Shown piece by piece: positions 29,003 through 39,283 of a stretch of DNA of 64,000 nucleotides. The stretch spans positions 145,381 to 209,380 of the forward strand of contig NZ_SJNZ01000003.1 in NCBI RefSeq assembly GCF_004331155.1, given 5' to 3'. The stretch is from Acinetobacter terrestris (GTDB lineage Bacteria; Pseudomonadota; Gammaproteobacteria; Pseudomonadales; Moraxellaceae). The position numbers and the translations under genes are program-made. Position 1 is the stretch's first letter; each line of letters begins with the position of its first letter. The notes under the pieces are model-generated. The model saw only the letters and a program-made list of their open reading frames with translations. It did not search any database and was not told the origin of the DNA.

Positions 29003-29527
29003 TCACGCGGGAGTGTGATACATCAAATAAATTTCATTTAAGTTTTCTGGAATTTCTTCAGCAATTTCGTCCATAAGCTGACCATTGCGACGGAAAGATT
29101 CCATTTGTGGGTCTTCGTCATCCACACCACTAAAGACCATCATTGGTAAAGTTAAATCGACCACCTGTTCTTCATGTTCAGGTGTGAACCAAGCATCTTC
29201 ATTTAAGAACATTGCGTCAACGAAGCCAACACTCCAGTCGCCTAAACTTGATTCAACATCAGCTTCTTCAATTTCAAATGGGAATGTAATCCCTTCTTCA
29301 TTGGCCAAGTTTTGACGAATTGCTTCTAACCATGCTTTTACCTGTGCAATCATTTCAGCAGGAACTTTCTTTTGATTGTTATCGAAAAGTTCATCGAGCC
29401 ATTTATCAAAAGTTGGTCCAACAGCCGTTGCACATAAAAAACCATGAGTTGCCGCAAAATCTAGACCATGTTCATTTTGGTCGCCATCTAGATATTCGCT
29501 CAATAGGTCTAAATCTAAAGCACTCAT
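29003..29527 (-). CDS. UPF0149 (YgfB/YecA-like) family protein
   Basis: 174 aa acidic protein. LDGDQNEHGLDFAATHGFLCATAVGP and WSVGFVDAMFLNEDAWF match the UPF0149 family, which has a compact helical fold. No SEC-C zinc tail is present. Function unsettled in the family. Confidence 0.85.
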   Translation of the reverse strand: MSALDLDLLSEYLDGDQNEHGLDFAATHGFLCATAVGPTFDKWLDELFDNNQKKVPAEMIAQVKAWLEAIRQNLANEEGITFPFEIEEADVESSLGDWSVGFVDAMFLNEDAWFTPEHEEQVVDLTLPMMVFSGVDDEDPQMESFRRNGQLMDEIAEEIPENLNEIYLMYHTPA

Positions 29528-29596
29528 TTAAAATCCAAGTTCAGTAAAATAACTGCGCATAGCATAGCATTTTAGCCGGCTATGCTAAATCACAAT

Positions 29597-29806
29597 TTAG
29601 TCTTCTTCATCGTCAAAGTCGTCATCATCATCCAGATCATAATCAAAATCTTTCAGTTCACGCTCCAAACGACGTTGTGCGAGCAGGTCATCAATGAGAC
29701 GACGTTTCTCCAAAGACTCTTTAGCACTAATTTTGCTTGAGGCTTCATCAAAGCTAACATCATCTTCACTGAAGCTATCATCTAGTTCAAAATCTGTAGA
29801 AGACAC
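29597..29806 (-). CDS. PA3496-like small acidic protein
   Basis: 69 aa. It has acidic ends around a basic core, KRRLIDDLLAQRRLERELKDF, which resembles the small PA3496 family described as putative envelope integrity proteins. The C-terminus is almost entirely Asp/Glu. Assignment rests on the core motif and size. Confidence 0.65.
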   Translation of the reverse strand: MSSTDFELDDSFSEDDVSFDEASSKISAKESLEKRRLIDDLLAQRRLERELKDFDYDLDDDDDFDDEED

Positions 29807-30177
29807 TAAAACTACCTCATGGTGAAAAAAAGTGAATGGGTCTAGGCGCTATTTATCTTTGTTCCGAATTATTGTCAAGTTTTTTTTAATTTTTTATATA
29901 ACAAACTCAATTTAATCTTGTTTTTTGACCCTAAAATTGTGTATTCATAAAGATGTAGAATTTTATTCATGACACATGCAGAAACGTATTATATTTTGAA
30001 TACATTCCAGCAAACAGACTTGAAAAATAAAATTCCAACCCAATATTGAAAACAATTGTTAAATCAAAGTCATCTTTCCGAATGAGACTTGAGCAATCAA
30101 TTCAGAACTATTTAAAGCGAATTGTGCTATCATGCATGGTTTTTCACCGCCACAGATTCAATGAAGAGTAAGCAAAG
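29807..30177. promoter_or_regulatory. rpoD upstream region (no gene seen)
   Basis: 371 bp, very AT-rich. A TTGACC at 29925-29930 has no matching -10 at normal spacing, so I do not name a promoter. No coding sequence recognised. Confidence 0.35.
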
Positions 30178-32064
30178 ATGAGCGATATAACTTCCCCTAC
30201 TTCGCAAGTAGCGGCTCTGATTAAGCGAGGCAAAGAGCAAGGTTACTTAACTTACGCTGAAGTTAACGATCATCTCCCAGCCTCGATTACGGAAAGCGAA
30301 CAGATTGAAGACATTATTCAAATGCTTCAAGACGTTGGTATTCCTGTGCATGAACGTGCTCCTGAATCTGATGACACCATGTTCGACGGTAACAATACAG
30401 AAGCAACCGATGAAGTCGCTGAAGAAGAAGCGGCAGCTGTTCTTGCTTCAGTTGAAAGCGAACCTGGTCGTACCACGGATCCAGTACGTATGTACATGCG
30501 TGAAATGGGAACGGTTGAACTTTTAACCCGTGAAGGCGAAATTAGCATTGCTAAACGTATTGAAGAAGGTATTCGTGACGTTCTTCACTCTATTGCGTAC
30601 TGGCCAAATGCGGTTGAAGTTGTATTAAAAGAATATAGCGATGTTGCCGAAGGCGAACGTCGTCTTGCTGATATTTTATCTGGTTATTTAGACCCAGAAT
30701 CTAATGAAGAAATTCCAGAAGTTATAGAAGAAGCTGAAATTGTTGTTGAAAAACCTGAAGCTGCAACTAAAACAACCAAAGATGTAAAACTGGATGATGA
30801 CGAGGATGAAGAAGCTGAAAGTGATGATGATTCTGAAGTTGAGTCAGGTCCAGATCCAGAAATTGCCCGCATTCGTTTCACCGAATTGGAAGATGCCTGG
30901 AAATTAACCAAAATCGCGATTGAAAAGTATGGTCGTGGCAGCAAACAGGCTGAAGAAGCACAGCAAGCACTTGCAACTGTGTTTATGATGTTTAAATTTA
31001 CCCCACGTTTATTTGACATCATTTCAGAAATGATTCGGGGTACGCATGAACAAATTCGTACTTCTGAACGTGAAGTTATGCGTTACGCAGTACGTCGTGG
31101 TCGTATGGACCGCGACCACTTCCGTACGTCGTTCCCGGGTCAGGAATCAAATCCAGCCTGGTTAGATGAACAAATTACCAAAGCGCCTGCTGATCAAAAA
31201 GCTTATTTAGAAAAAGTACGTCCAGATGTGCTTGCATTCCAACAAAAGATTGCAGACATCGAAAAAGAACTGGGTCTTGATGTTAAAGGCATTAAAGACA
31301 TTTCTAAACGTATGTCGATTGGTGAAGCCAAAGCACGCCGCGCGAAAAAAGAAATGGTTGAAGCAAACTTGCGTCTGGTAATTTCGATTGCGAAAAAATA
31401 CACCAACCGCGGCTTGCAATTCCTTGACTTGATTCAAGAAGGTAACATCGGTTTGATGAAAGCCGTAGACAAGTTTGAATACCGTCGCGGTTATAAATTC
31501 TCGACCTATGCAACTTGGTGGATTCGTCAGGCGATTACCCGTTCGATTGCCGACCAGGCACGTACCATTCGTATTCCAGTACACATGATCGAAACCATTA
31601 ACAAGATCAACCGTGTATCACGTCAGCTTCTTCAAGAAATGGGTCGTGAACCGACTCCTGAAGAATTGGGCGAACGTCTGGAAATGGATGAAGTTAAAGT
31701 GCGTAAAGTACTCAAAATTGCCAAAGAGCCGATTTCCATGGAAACGCCGATTGGTGATGATGAAGATTCGCATTTGGGTGACTTCATTGAAGATGGCAAC
31801 ATCACATCTCCAATTGATGCTGCAACTTCAGAAGGCTTAAAAGAAGCGACTCGTGAAGTGCTTGAGAACTTGACTGAACGTGAAGCCAAAGTCTTGAAAA
31901 TGCGTTTTGGTATTGATATGCCAACTGACCACACTTTGGAAGAAGTCGGTAAACAGTTTGACGTAACACGTGAGCGTATTCGTCAGATTGAAGCCAAAGC
32001 ATTACGTAAATTACGTCATCCATCTCGTTCTGAACACTTACGTTCATTCCTAGAAAATGACTAA
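30178..32064 (+). CDS. rpoD: RNA polymerase sigma factor RpoD (sigma-70)
   Basis: Primary sigma factor, 628 aa. Region 1.1 is at the N-terminus, region 1.2 at [21 protein letters not shown], and an acidic non-conserved spacer lies at about residues 185-225. Regions 2.1-2.4 contain [16 protein letters not shown] and [17 protein letters not shown]. Region 3 and region 4.2 ([20 protein letters not shown]) follow. Separate from dnaG here. Confidence 0.98.
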   Translation: MSDITSPTSQVAALIKRGKEQGYLTYAEVNDHLPASITESEQIEDIIQMLQDVGIPVHERAPESDDTMFDGNNTEATDEVAEEEAAAVLASVESEPGRTTDPVRMYMREMGTVELLTREGEISIAKRIEEGIRDVLHSIAYWPNAVEVVLKEYSDVAEGERRLADILSGYLDPESNEEIPEVIEEAEIVVEKPEAATKTTKDVKLDDDEDEEAESDDDSEVESGPDPEIARIRFTELEDAWKLTKIAIEKYGRGSKQAEEAQQALATVFMMFKFTPRLFDIISEMIRGTHEQIRTSEREVMRYAVRRGRMDRDHFRTSFPGQESNPAWLDEQITKAPADQKAYLEKVRPDVLAFQQKIADIEKELGLDVKGIKDISKRMSIGEAKARRAKKEMVEANLRLVISIAKKYTNRGLQFLDLIQEGNIGLMKAVDKFEYRRGYKFSTYATWWIRQAITRSIADQARTIRIPVHMIETINKINRVSRQLLQEMGREPTPEELGERLEMDEVKVRKVLKIAKEPISMETPIGDDEDSHLGDFIEDGNITSPIDAATSEGLKEATREVLENLTEREAKVLKMRFGIDMPTDHTLEEVGKQFDVTRERIRQIEAKALRKLRHPSRSEHLRSFLEND

Positions 32065-32132
32065 TTCTTGATGATACGGATGGAGACTTGAAAAATAATC
32101 GAGTATCTCCATCTAGTATTCATAAGACATAT

Positions 32133-32156
32133 AACGCCTGCATTTATGCAGGCGTT
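32133..32156 (+). terminator. Hairpin after rpoD
   Basis: AACGCCTGCAT / ATGCAGGCGTT with a 2-nt loop. It lacks a T run, so it may be an mRNA 3'-stabilising hairpin rather than a full intrinsic terminator. Confidence 0.6.
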
Positions 32157-32174
32157 TGATATAAGGGGACGACT

Positions 32175-32468
32175 ATGACCATGTTAGACCGTACGCCATC
32201 TCGCGAACTTCAAGAAGATCTATGGGTTTTCCCTATGGATTATCCAATCAAACTGATTGGTGAAGCAAGTGATGATTTACATGTCGCTGTTGTAGAGATT
32301 TTAGTGAAACACTTTCCTGACTTTGATAGCACGAGTATTAAAATTCAAGTATCTCGCACAGGTAAATATCACTCTTTAACTGCACAACTGCTTTTCTTGG
32401 AGCTTGAACAAGTTCATGCGCTTTATGCCGATTTAGCCGCTTGTCCATTGATTAAAACAGCGCTTTAA
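32175..32468 (+). CDS. DUF493 (YbeD-like) protein
   Basis: 97 aa with AAGGGGACG before the ATG. FPMDYPIKLIGEASDDLH and SRTGKYHSLT match the YbeD/DUF493 ferredoxin-like fold, thought to be an allosteric or regulatory domain. It sits just before lipB, as ybeD does in E. coli, which supports the assignment. Confidence 0.88.
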   Translation: MTMLDRTPSRELQEDLWVFPMDYPIKLIGEASDDLHVAVVEILVKHFPDFDSTSIKIQVSRTGKYHSLTAQLLFLELEQVHALYADLAACPLIKTAL

Positions 32469-32476
32469 GACAAATT

Positions 32477-32504
32477 AAAAAACACGCTTCGAGGCGTGTT
32501 TTTT
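32477..32504 (+). terminator. Terminator after the DUF493 gene
   Basis: AAAAAACACGC / GCGTGTTTTTT with a TTCGAG loop. Confidence 0.88.
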
Positions 32505-32630
32505 ATATCTACAAAAAATCATGGAATCCTTTTCAATAAAAATGGCAAATCATCTGGGTATTACCCCTATCCCAGCATGATTTCATTATAATCATTTATA
32601 ATATTTTCAATTTTTAAGGACGCACTTTAC

Positions 32631-33290
32631 GTGACTGCTGCTGTTCTAAAACCAACCCTGATTATTCGTCAGTTCAACCAGCTCACCCCCTATCTCGATC
32701 GTTTTCAGGACATGAAAAACCTGACGGAGAGCCGGGATGAAAACACTCCCGATGAACTGTGGATTTTGCAGCATCATGAGGTTTTAACGCAAGGTCAAGC
32801 CGGAAAACCTGAACATATTCTGATGCCCAGCAACATTCCCGTAGTGCAAACTGATCGTGGTGGACAAGTCACCTGGCATGGTCCGGGTCAACTGGTGGCT
32901 TACTTCATGTTTGACTTAAACCGTTTAGGCTGGAATGTGCGTACTTTGGTGTCTTATGCCGAAAACCTCATGATTGAACTGCTGAAAAAATACGGCATTG
33001 AAGCCTATGCCAAACCGGATGCACCGGGTGTATATGTCGCAGAACGTAAAATTGGCTCTTTAGGCTTTAAAATTCGTAAAGGACGTAGCTATCACGGCTT
33101 GGCTCTAAATATTGATTGCGATCTGTTTGGCTTCCATACCATTAACCCGTGCGGTTATGCAGGGCTGGAAATGGTTCGTGTCATGGACCTGGTTCCGGAC
33201 TATCCAAAATTCGATAACTTGTGCGTCGATATCATTGAAACTTTAAACAACAGCGGTTACTTTAATCAAGTTCAAGTCATGCAACAATAA
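32631..33290 (+). CDS. lipB: Octanoyltransferase (lipoyl synthesis)
   Basis: Transfers octanoyl from ACP to lipoyl domains. 219 aa from a GTG with TAAGGACG upstream. Conserved [16 protein letters not shown], the catalytic Lys in [12 protein letters not shown], and the acyl-thioester Cys in [11 protein letters not shown]. No lipA is adjacent in this window. Confidence 0.96.
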   Translation: MTAAVLKPTLIIRQFNQLTPYLDRFQDMKNLTESRDENTPDELWILQHHEVLTQGQAGKPEHILMPSNIPVVQTDRGGQVTWHGPGQLVAYFMFDLNRLGWNVRTLVSYAENLMIELLKKYGIEAYAKPDAPGVYVAERKIGSLGFKIRKGRSYHGLALNIDCDLFGFHTINPCGYAGLEMVRVMDLVPDYPKFDNLCVDIIETLNNSGYFNQVQVMQQ

Positions 33291-33367
33291 CTTTGCTTTT
33301 GACATAAAAATAAATTAGAGTATTTACTCTAAACTAATAAAATATTTTTTAGATAAGGGATGCGCGA

Positions 33368-33901
33368 GTGATTTCAACCAAATCCGTAAAGCCCGCTTTA
33401 CAACTGACCTATGTCAAACTCATGATGGATGTGATTGGCAGAGGTCTGGTAATGGCGAGTCAAGTCGATGACGAAGTAAAACAGGAAGTCGCTAGCTTCC
33501 CTGTCGGTTTTGTTCTATCGATGAAAGTATTTCCCCATGGCCCGGCTTTTATTGCGAAAGTCACGGAGGACCATCAATTAAAATTACTAAAATCAGTAGA
33601 CATCAAGCCTGATCTAACCATTACTTTTAAGCATTTAACCCATGCTTTTTTAGTCTTTTCTTTCCAGGAAAGTACTGCACAAGCCTTTGCTCACGACCGC
33701 ATGATTGCAGATGGTGATGTGTCAAACGCCATTCGTCTGGTCCGTTGCTTAAATAAAATGGAATCGCTGATTTTACCTAAACTCCTGGCCGAGCTTGCTG
33801 TAAAACAATATCCAACTGAATTGAGCCTAAAACAAAAACTCACCGGAGCTGCAAATATTTATTTGAAACTAGCTCAATCCTATTTTAAACGGAGTGCATA
33901 A
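33368..33901 (+). CDS. SCP2-like sterol/lipid-binding-domain protein
   Basis: 177 aa from a GTG at 33368 (TAAGGG upstream). The middle DIKPDLTITFKHLTHAFLVF and FAHDRMIADGDVSNAIRLVRCL resemble the SCP2 lipid-binding fold; this is a fold-level call. The C-terminus is helical. The stop codon is one base before the dehydrogenase start, so the two are coupled. Confidence 0.7.
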   Translation: MISTKSVKPALQLTYVKLMMDVIGRGLVMASQVDDEVKQEVASFPVGFVLSMKVFPHGPAFIAKVTEDHQLKLLKSVDIKPDLTITFKHLTHAFLVFSFQESTAQAFAHDRMIADGDVSNAIRLVRCLNKMESLILPKLLAELAVKQYPTELSLKQKLTGAANIYLKLAQSYFKRSA

Positions 33902-33902
33902 C

Positions 33903-35087
33903 ATGGCTAAGCCTTATTACGAATTTTTCTGTCCAGTAAAAGTCATCGCAGGTCATGCCGCGTTAGAACACATTCCCTTTGAACTTGCGACCTTGGGTGC
34001 AAAACGCCCGCTGATCATTACCGATAAAGGCGTACGCGCAAATCATTTACTGGCTCCGATCGAAGCTGCATTTGAATCTACCGATGCCGTGATTGGTTAT
34101 ATTTTTGATGATGTTCCCCCCGATTCAAGCGTACAAACCGTTCGAAATGCAGCAAAAGCGTATCGCGACAATAATTGTGATGCGATTATTGCGGTAGGTG
34201 GCGGTTCAGTGATTGATACTTCCAAAGCGACCAATATTTTGGTGACTGAAGGCGGTGATGACTTACTGAAATATTCAGGTGCGCATAATCTTCCAAAACC
34301 GTTAAAACCATTTTTCGTAATTCCAACGACTTCAGGCACAGGTTCTGAAGTCACCATGGTTGCCGTGGTTTCTGACCTTGAAAAAAATGTCAAAATGCCA
34401 TTTGCATCTTATTACCTGATGCCGCATGCAGCGATTCTTGATCCGCGTATGACACAGACACTGCCGCCACACTTAACCGCAATGACGGCAATGGATGCAT
34501 TGACCCATGCGGTTGAAGCTTATACCTGTATGGCTGCAAATCCAATTAGTGATGCTTATGCTACTGCTGCGATCAAAAAAGTCAGCAACTGTTTGTTCCA
34601 TGTACTGGATAACCCAACTGATGAGTTTGGTCGTCTTGAATTGGCTCAAGCCTCCACCATGGCAGGTATCGCCTTCTCTAACTCAATGGTGGGCTTGGTG
34701 CATTCATTAGGCCATGCATTAGGGGCGGTTGCGCACCTGCCGCATGGGTTGTGCATGAACCTGTTCCTGCCTTATGTACTCGAATACAACAAAGAAGTGA
34801 ATGGCGACAAAATTGCAGAATTATTGCTTCCTTTAGCGGGTGCCGATATTTACGCCCAAACACCTGCTCACTTACGTGCAGATAAAGCCATTGCAACCAT
34901 TCTGACCATGCGTGATCGCTTGAATACCCTCACCAAGTTGCCGCGTACATTACGTGAAACAGGTAAGGTATCTGAAGCACAGCTAGATGAAGTGGCAGAA
35001 AAAGCGTTAAATGATGGTTCTATTATTTACAACCCTAAAGAAGCCAGCTTAAGCGATTTAAAAGCGATTCTAAAAAAAGCTTGGTAA
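33903..35087 (+). CDS. Iron-containing (group III) alcohol dehydrogenase
   Basis: 394 aa from the ATG at 33903; GGAG stands 9 nt upstream within the preceding gene. The nucleotide-binding loop is AVGGGSVIDTSKATN. Metal ligands are the Asp and first His in the region AMDALTHAVEAYT, and the later His residues in HSLGHALGAVAHLPHG. Oxidises an unknown alcohol with NAD(P)+. Coupling with an SCP2-like protein suggests a long-chain or lipid-derived substrate; this is inference. Confidence 0.92.
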   Translation: MAKPYYEFFCPVKVIAGHAALEHIPFELATLGAKRPLIITDKGVRANHLLAPIEAAFESTDAVIGYIFDDVPPDSSVQTVRNAAKAYRDNNCDAIIAVGGGSVIDTSKATNILVTEGGDDLLKYSGAHNLPKPLKPFFVIPTTSGTGSEVTMVAVVSDLEKNVKMPFASYYLMPHAAILDPRMTQTLPPHLTAMTAMDALTHAVEAYTCMAANPISDAYATAAIKKVSNCLFHVLDNPTDEFGRLELAQASTMAGIAFSNSMVGLVHSLGHALGAVAHLPHGLCMNLFLPYVLEYNKEVNGDKIAELLLPLAGADIYAQTPAHLRADKAIATILTMRDRLNTLTKLPRTLRETGKVSEAQLDEVAEKALNDGSIIYNPKEASLSDLKAILKKAW

Positions 35088-35120
35088 ATATTGAAAAGTA
35101 AGCGAATATAGCTAAAAATT

Positions 35121-35151
35121 AGCCTGATGTTTTTTTAAGCATCGGGCTTTT
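35121..35151 (+). terminator. Terminator after the alcohol dehydrogenase
   Basis: AGCCTGATG / CATCGGGCT (one T-G pair) around a T-rich loop, followed by TTTTGC. Confidence 0.75.
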
Positions 35152-35251
35152 GCTTTGTGGAAAGTTAAAGCTAAATTTTTATATCGAATGGCATATTTTC
35201 TGCATTAAAAATTCATAAAGATACTGGCAAAAGGTACCAAACTAGAGTAGA

Positions 35252-35305
35252 TTGGCGCACTTTTGTTTTATTCGTATAGGGGGGATCGTTCGTCTCAAAC
35301 GGTCC
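35252..35305 (+). promoter_or_regulatory. Candidate permease promoter with overlapping inverted repeat
   Basis: TTGGCG (35252-35257), a 17-bp spacer, then TATAGG (35275-35280). Directly after the -10 lies GGATCGTT / AACGGTCC (35283-35305, 7-nt loop, one T-G pair), which covers the predicted start point. It could be an operator or a leader hairpin. Confidence 0.4.
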
Positions 35306-35351
35306 TTAAAACATGACTGATCCTTGATCAACGATTAAGAGGATAACGCCG

Positions 35352-36749
35352 TTGACAAATATCTCTGGGACTCCATCGGCAGCTAAACTGCAAAAAACGC
35401 TGGGACTCTGGCACATCATTATTATCGGTTTAGCTTATATACAGCCCATGACGTTATTTGACACTTTCGGCCTAGTATCGGAAGAAAGTCATTTTCACGT
35501 ACCGACATCCTACATATTTGCACTCGTTGCAATTTTATTAACATCCCTGAGTTATGGTCATATGATTCGTCGCTACCCTTCTTCGGGTTCGGCTTATACC
35601 TATGCTCAAAAATCGATTCACCCCAATGTCGGCTTTATGGTGGGCTGGTCATCCTGGTTAGATTATCTATTATCACCAATGGTCAATATCATTCTTGCCG
35701 TGATTTACCTTGAAGCACTCTTCCCGGATGTAAACCACTGGGTTTGGGTGGTTGTACTTACGGCATTCATGACGGGTGTTAACTTACGTGGTGCGCGCTT
35801 TGTTGCGAACTTCAACAGTATGATTGTGTTGATACAGCTGGTTGTAATTGCCGTATTTACCTATTTGGTTTACACCAAGCTGCAAGCGGGCTTTAATGCA
35901 GATGGTCCAATCTCTGCAGAGCAGCGCTATCAGCTTTGGAGCCTGGAACCGTTTTGGAACGAGCTGACTTCAGTCGGTGCACTGATTACCGGTGCAACTT
36001 TACTGTGCTTCTCATTCACGGGTTTTGACTCACTGAGTTCGCTTGCTGAAGAAACCAAAGATACTGAAAAGACATTGCCTAAAGCAATTTTCTTGACTGC
36101 GTTGATTGCCGGTGTGATTTTTATTATCAGCACCTACTTCATGCAAATTTACTTCCCGAACGATCCGAAAACATACTTTGAGGATATTGCAGCGACTCAG
36201 CCAGATATTTTAATGCTTGTGGGTGGCTCACTATTCCAATCTTATGTTCTTGGTTTTGCGATTGTGACGGTGTTGGCATCAGGTATTTCAGCACATGCTG
36301 GCGTATCACGCTTGATGTTTGCCATGGGTCGTGATGGCGTGATCAACAAGAAGATTTTCGGTCATATTAGTCCAAAGAACTACACACCTTCATACAATAT
36401 TTTAATTGTCGGTGCTGTGGCTTTAACTGCTGGCTTTATGAATCTTGATACAGTGATTTCACTGATCAGTTTCGGTGCTTTAACTGCATTTACCTTTGTC
36501 AACCTGTCAGTCATTTCACGCTATGCCTTGCGTGATGGACGAACCAAAGACTTTAAAGATATTTTAAACTTTGTGATTGTGCCCTTACTCGGTTTCGTTA
36601 GTGTGTTTGCACTGTGGTTAGAAATTGAAGAAACATCATTGAAATATGGCTTATGGTGGGCGATGTTCGGTATTTTATACCTGGGTTATAAAACCAAAGG
36701 TTTTAAACACCCTGCTCCACAACATAACGAGTTTGATGATTCTCATTAA
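35352..36749 (+). CDS. APC-family amino acid/polyamine permease
   Basis: 465 aa with about 12 membrane helices, TTG start preceded by AGAGG. The first helix region GLWHIIIIGLAYIQPMTLFDTFGLV and the segment GFDSLSSLAEETKDTEKTLPKAI are typical of the APC superfamily. The overall pattern resembles putrescine importers (PuuP-like). Substrate is inferred only at that level. Confidence 0.88.
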   Translation: MTNISGTPSAAKLQKTLGLWHIIIIGLAYIQPMTLFDTFGLVSEESHFHVPTSYIFALVAILLTSLSYGHMIRRYPSSGSAYTYAQKSIHPNVGFMVGWSSWLDYLLSPMVNIILAVIYLEALFPDVNHWVWVVVLTAFMTGVNLRGARFVANFNSMIVLIQLVVIAVFTYLVYTKLQAGFNADGPISAEQRYQLWSLEPFWNELTSVGALITGATLLCFSFTGFDSLSSLAEETKDTEKTLPKAIFLTALIAGVIFIISTYFMQIYFPNDPKTYFEDIAATQPDILMLVGGSLFQSYVLGFAIVTVLASGISAHAGVSRLMFAMGRDGVINKKIFGHISPKNYTPSYNILIVGAVALTAGFMNLDTVISLISFGALTAFTFVNLSVISRYALRDGRTKDFKDILNFVIVPLLGFVSVFALWLEIEETSLKYGLWWAMFGILYLGYKTKGFKHPAPQHNEFDDSH

Positions 36750-36767
36750 TAGGTTCATACACTCAAT

Positions 36768-36796
36768 AAAAAAGACGCTTTATGCGTCTTTTTTAT
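36768..36796. terminator. Bidirectional terminator 36768-36796
   Basis: AAAAAAGACGC / GCGTCTTTTTT with a TTTAT loop, between the permease and the convergent gene at 36808. Confidence 0.88.
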
Positions 36797-36807
36797 TTAT
36801 ATAGTTC

Positions 36808-37266
36808 TTATTTAATCCGACAGTTAAAATCCATCTGGGTCTCTACAATATTGTCCTTATAACCCAAGCTCTGAATAAAAGCGTTTCGGTCCTGCAGCAG
36901 TTTTTGATCCTGCTCTGTTAAGCGCGCCTTATTATCAACCGCCATCCGATAGATATCATTAATGATATTTTGGTAAATTCCACACACTTCCTGACGCTTG
37001 GTCTTTTTCAACGTTCGTCCAGTCCAGCTTCGCTCAAAATCATCCGCTTTTAAGGTCTTGCCCCACGCTTCAATCTGCAGGTTCATACGTTGCTGCATAT
37101 TTTTTAAGCCTTGTTGAATTTCCGCTTGGGTCAGCGGTTCTACTTTTTCAGGCACGCTCTCTACTGTCGGATTGGCAAAAATCGATACAGAAGCAGTCAC
37201 TGCCACAATCTTAATTAAGCCACTCAAGATACTTTGAAGTTTTACTGTTTTTATCAAGTTCGACAT
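36808..37266 (-). CDS. Predicted exported protein, unknown function
   Basis: 152 aa. The N-terminus has a basic start and hydrophobic core ending in VSIFANP, consistent with a Sec signal peptide. The mature part is helical with two Cys (EVCGIYQ and the C-terminal FNCRIK) that could form a disulfide. No family recognised. Confidence 0.65.
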   Translation of the reverse strand: MSNLIKTVKLQSILSGLIKIVAVTASVSIFANPTVESVPEKVEPLTQAEIQQGLKNMQQRMNLQIEAWGKTLKADDFERSWTGRTLKKTKRQEVCGIYQNIINDIYRMAVDNKARLTEQDQKLLQDRNAFIQSLGYKDNIVETQMDFNCRIK

Positions 37267-37347
37267 ATTGCTGATCTTATTTCTATGTTTTACTTTTTAT
37301 AACTAAAATTCGTCAATTTATGAAGGAAAAATCAATCGAACTTACAT

Positions 37348-37375
37348 AAAAAAACCACCTGACGGTGGTTTTCAT
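37348..37375 (-). terminator. Terminator after trmL
   Basis: AAAACCACC / GGTGGTTTT with a TGAC loop. The A run at 37348-37354 gives the T tail on the minus strand. Confidence 0.82.
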
Positions 37376-37389
37376 ACATCTTGAACGAC

Positions 37390-37869
37390 TTAGTTTAATT
37401 CCTGAAAGTCTTGCTGACGCCATGCTTCATACAAGATCACCGCTGTCGCATTAGACAAGTTTAAACTGCGTGAAGTCGCTGCCATTGGCAAACGAATCCA
37501 GTGTTCTTGAGGGAACATCATCCGCACATTTTCAGGCAAACCACGTGTTTCAGGTCCCATCAACAATGCGACCGGACGGTTTAAATTTGACGTATGCGGG
37601 GTTTCAAAACCTTTGGTGGTTAATGGATAAATCGCATCATTTTCAATGCCCTGCTCTTTTAAATGAGCAACGCATTGTTCAAAGTTTTCCCAAACTTTCA
37701 TATGTGCCCATTCATGATAATCCAAACCTGCACGTCTGAGCTTTTTGTCATCCAGCTCAAAACCCAGCGGTTTTACCAAGTGCAATTGTGCACCGGTATT
37801 GGCACATAAACGAATGATATTCCCGGTATTTGCAGGAATTTCAGGCTCATATAAAACAACATGAATCAC
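37390..37869 (-). CDS. trmL: tRNA (cytidine/uridine-34-2'-O)-methyltransferase
   Basis: SPOUT methyltransferase of the wobble base of tRNA-Leu. 159 aa, usual length. The motifs LLMGPETRGLPENV and IRLPMAATSRSLNLSNATAVILYE form the trefoil-knot SAM site. It ends the run of minus-strand genes downstream of cysG. Confidence 0.95.
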   Translation of the reverse strand: MIHVVLYEPEIPANTGNIIRLCANTGAQLHLVKPLGFELDDKKLRRAGLDYHEWAHMKVWENFEQCVAHLKEQGIENDAIYPLTTKGFETPHTSNLNRPVALLMGPETRGLPENVRMMFPQEHWIRLPMAATSRSLNLSNATAVILYEAWRQQDFQELN

Positions 37870-37906
37870 AGGATTTCTCTACTCTTTCAATGCAACACGG
37901 CTTGAA

Positions 37907-39283
37907 TTAGCCTTGCCACTGTAACTGATCGCGCAAACTTACCACTTCACCAATAATAGTCAGGGTAGGCGCTTGAATTTGATGTTCTGTCACTTTCGAT
38001 GCAATGTCTGCCAAAGTTCCCACCACCACTTTCTGGTCTGGCGTGGTGCCTTTAGAAATAAGTGCCACCGGCATATTAGGACGCTGGCCATGTGCAATCA
38101 GTTGTGCACATATTTTTTCCAGTCCGACCAAGCCCATATACAACACCAGGGTCTGGTTTTCATAGACCAGTTCATTCCATGGTAATTCAGGTGAACCTTC
38201 TTTCAAATGTCCAGTCAGGAAACGGACACTTTGCGCATAATCACGGTGCGTTAAAGGAATACCGGCATAAGCTGAACAGCCCGATGCTGCGGTAATTCCT
38301 GGCACCACCTGAAAAGCTACACCCGCAGCAAAAAGTTCTTGAATCTCTTCACCACCACGACCAAAGATAAATGGATCACCGCCTTTTAAACGGCAAACTC
38401 GCTTACCTTGCGCGGCGTATTCCACCAACAAAGCATTAATGCCATCTTGAGGAACACTATGATTGGAACGCGCCTTACCGACATAGATTTTTTCTGCATC
38501 ACGGCGACACAAATCCAAAATCGGTGGCGATACCAGACGGTCGTAAATGATCACATCGGCTTGTTGCATCAGGCGTAAAGCTTTCAAGGTCAACAATTCC
38601 GGATCACCCGGACCTGCACCGACCAGATAAACCTCACCTTTCGGTTTTTTCCATTCAATTAACGCTTGTTCAATTAAACGGTTAGCTTCTGCAATATTGT
38701 CATTAAACACCTGTTCCTTGAGTGGACTTGCATATAAGTCTTCCCAAAAAATACGGCGCTCATCTGGATTTTCAATTTTAGCTTTAACTGCAGCACGCCA
38801 TTTTCCGGAAAAATCTGCCAGCTTGCCCATCCCATGTGGAATGCTTGCTTCAAGCTGAGTCCGGATTTGACGGGATAAAACCGGTGATGTGCCATTGGTG
38901 GCAATCGAAACCACCAGTGGTGAACGGTCAATAATCGCGGGAACCATAAAACGGCAATGCGGTGGATCATCCACACTATTCACCAATATTTTTTCAGCTT
39001 CACAGGCTTCAAAAACTTGGATATTGGTGGCTTTATCATTGGTTGCAGCAATGACTAAACGATAATTTCGTAACGGAATATCTGGACTAAAAGGTGCTTG
39101 GACATATTGCCCTTGGCAAGCTTTAACAATCTCTAGAAGATTGGCTTCAATTTCCGGTGCGATCACATGAATGACTGCACCCGCTTTTGCCAAAAGTACC
39201 GCTTTACGATAAGCAATATGTCCACCACCGACAATCAGACAAGGTTGCTGTTGCAACTTTAAAGAGATTGGAAAGATATCCAC
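37907..39283 (-). CDS. cysG: Siroheme synthase (multifunctional)
   Basis: 458 aa from a GTG with GAGG 9 nt upstream. N-terminal precorrin-2 dehydrogenase/ferrochelatase domain with CLIVGGGHIAYRKAVLL. C-terminal uroporphyrinogen III methyltransferase domain with YLVGAGPGDPELLTLKALRL and KGGDPFIFGRGGEE. It makes siroheme for sulfite or nitrite reductase. It lies between serS and trmL, with 91 bp separating it from serS. Confidence 0.97.
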   Translation of the reverse strand: MDIFPISLKLQQQPCLIVGGGHIAYRKAVLLAKAGAVIHVIAPEIEANLLEIVKACQGQYVQAPFSPDIPLRNYRLVIAATNDKATNIQVFEACEAEKILVNSVDDPPHCRFMVPAIIDRSPLVVSIATNGTSPVLSRQIRTQLEASIPHGMGKLADFSGKWRAAVKAKIENPDERRIFWEDLYASPLKEQVFNDNIAEANRLIEQALIEWKKPKGEVYLVGAGPGDPELLTLKALRLMQQADVIIYDRLVSPPILDLCRRDAEKIYVGKARSNHSVPQDGINALLVEYAAQGKRVCRLKGGDPFIFGRGGEEIQELFAAGVAFQVVPGITAASGCSAYAGIPLTHRDYAQSVRFLTGHLKEGSPELPWNELVYENQTLVLYMGLVGLEKICAQLIAHGQRPNMPVALISKGTTPDQKVVVGTLADIASKVTEHQIQAPTLTIIGEVVSLRDQLQWQG

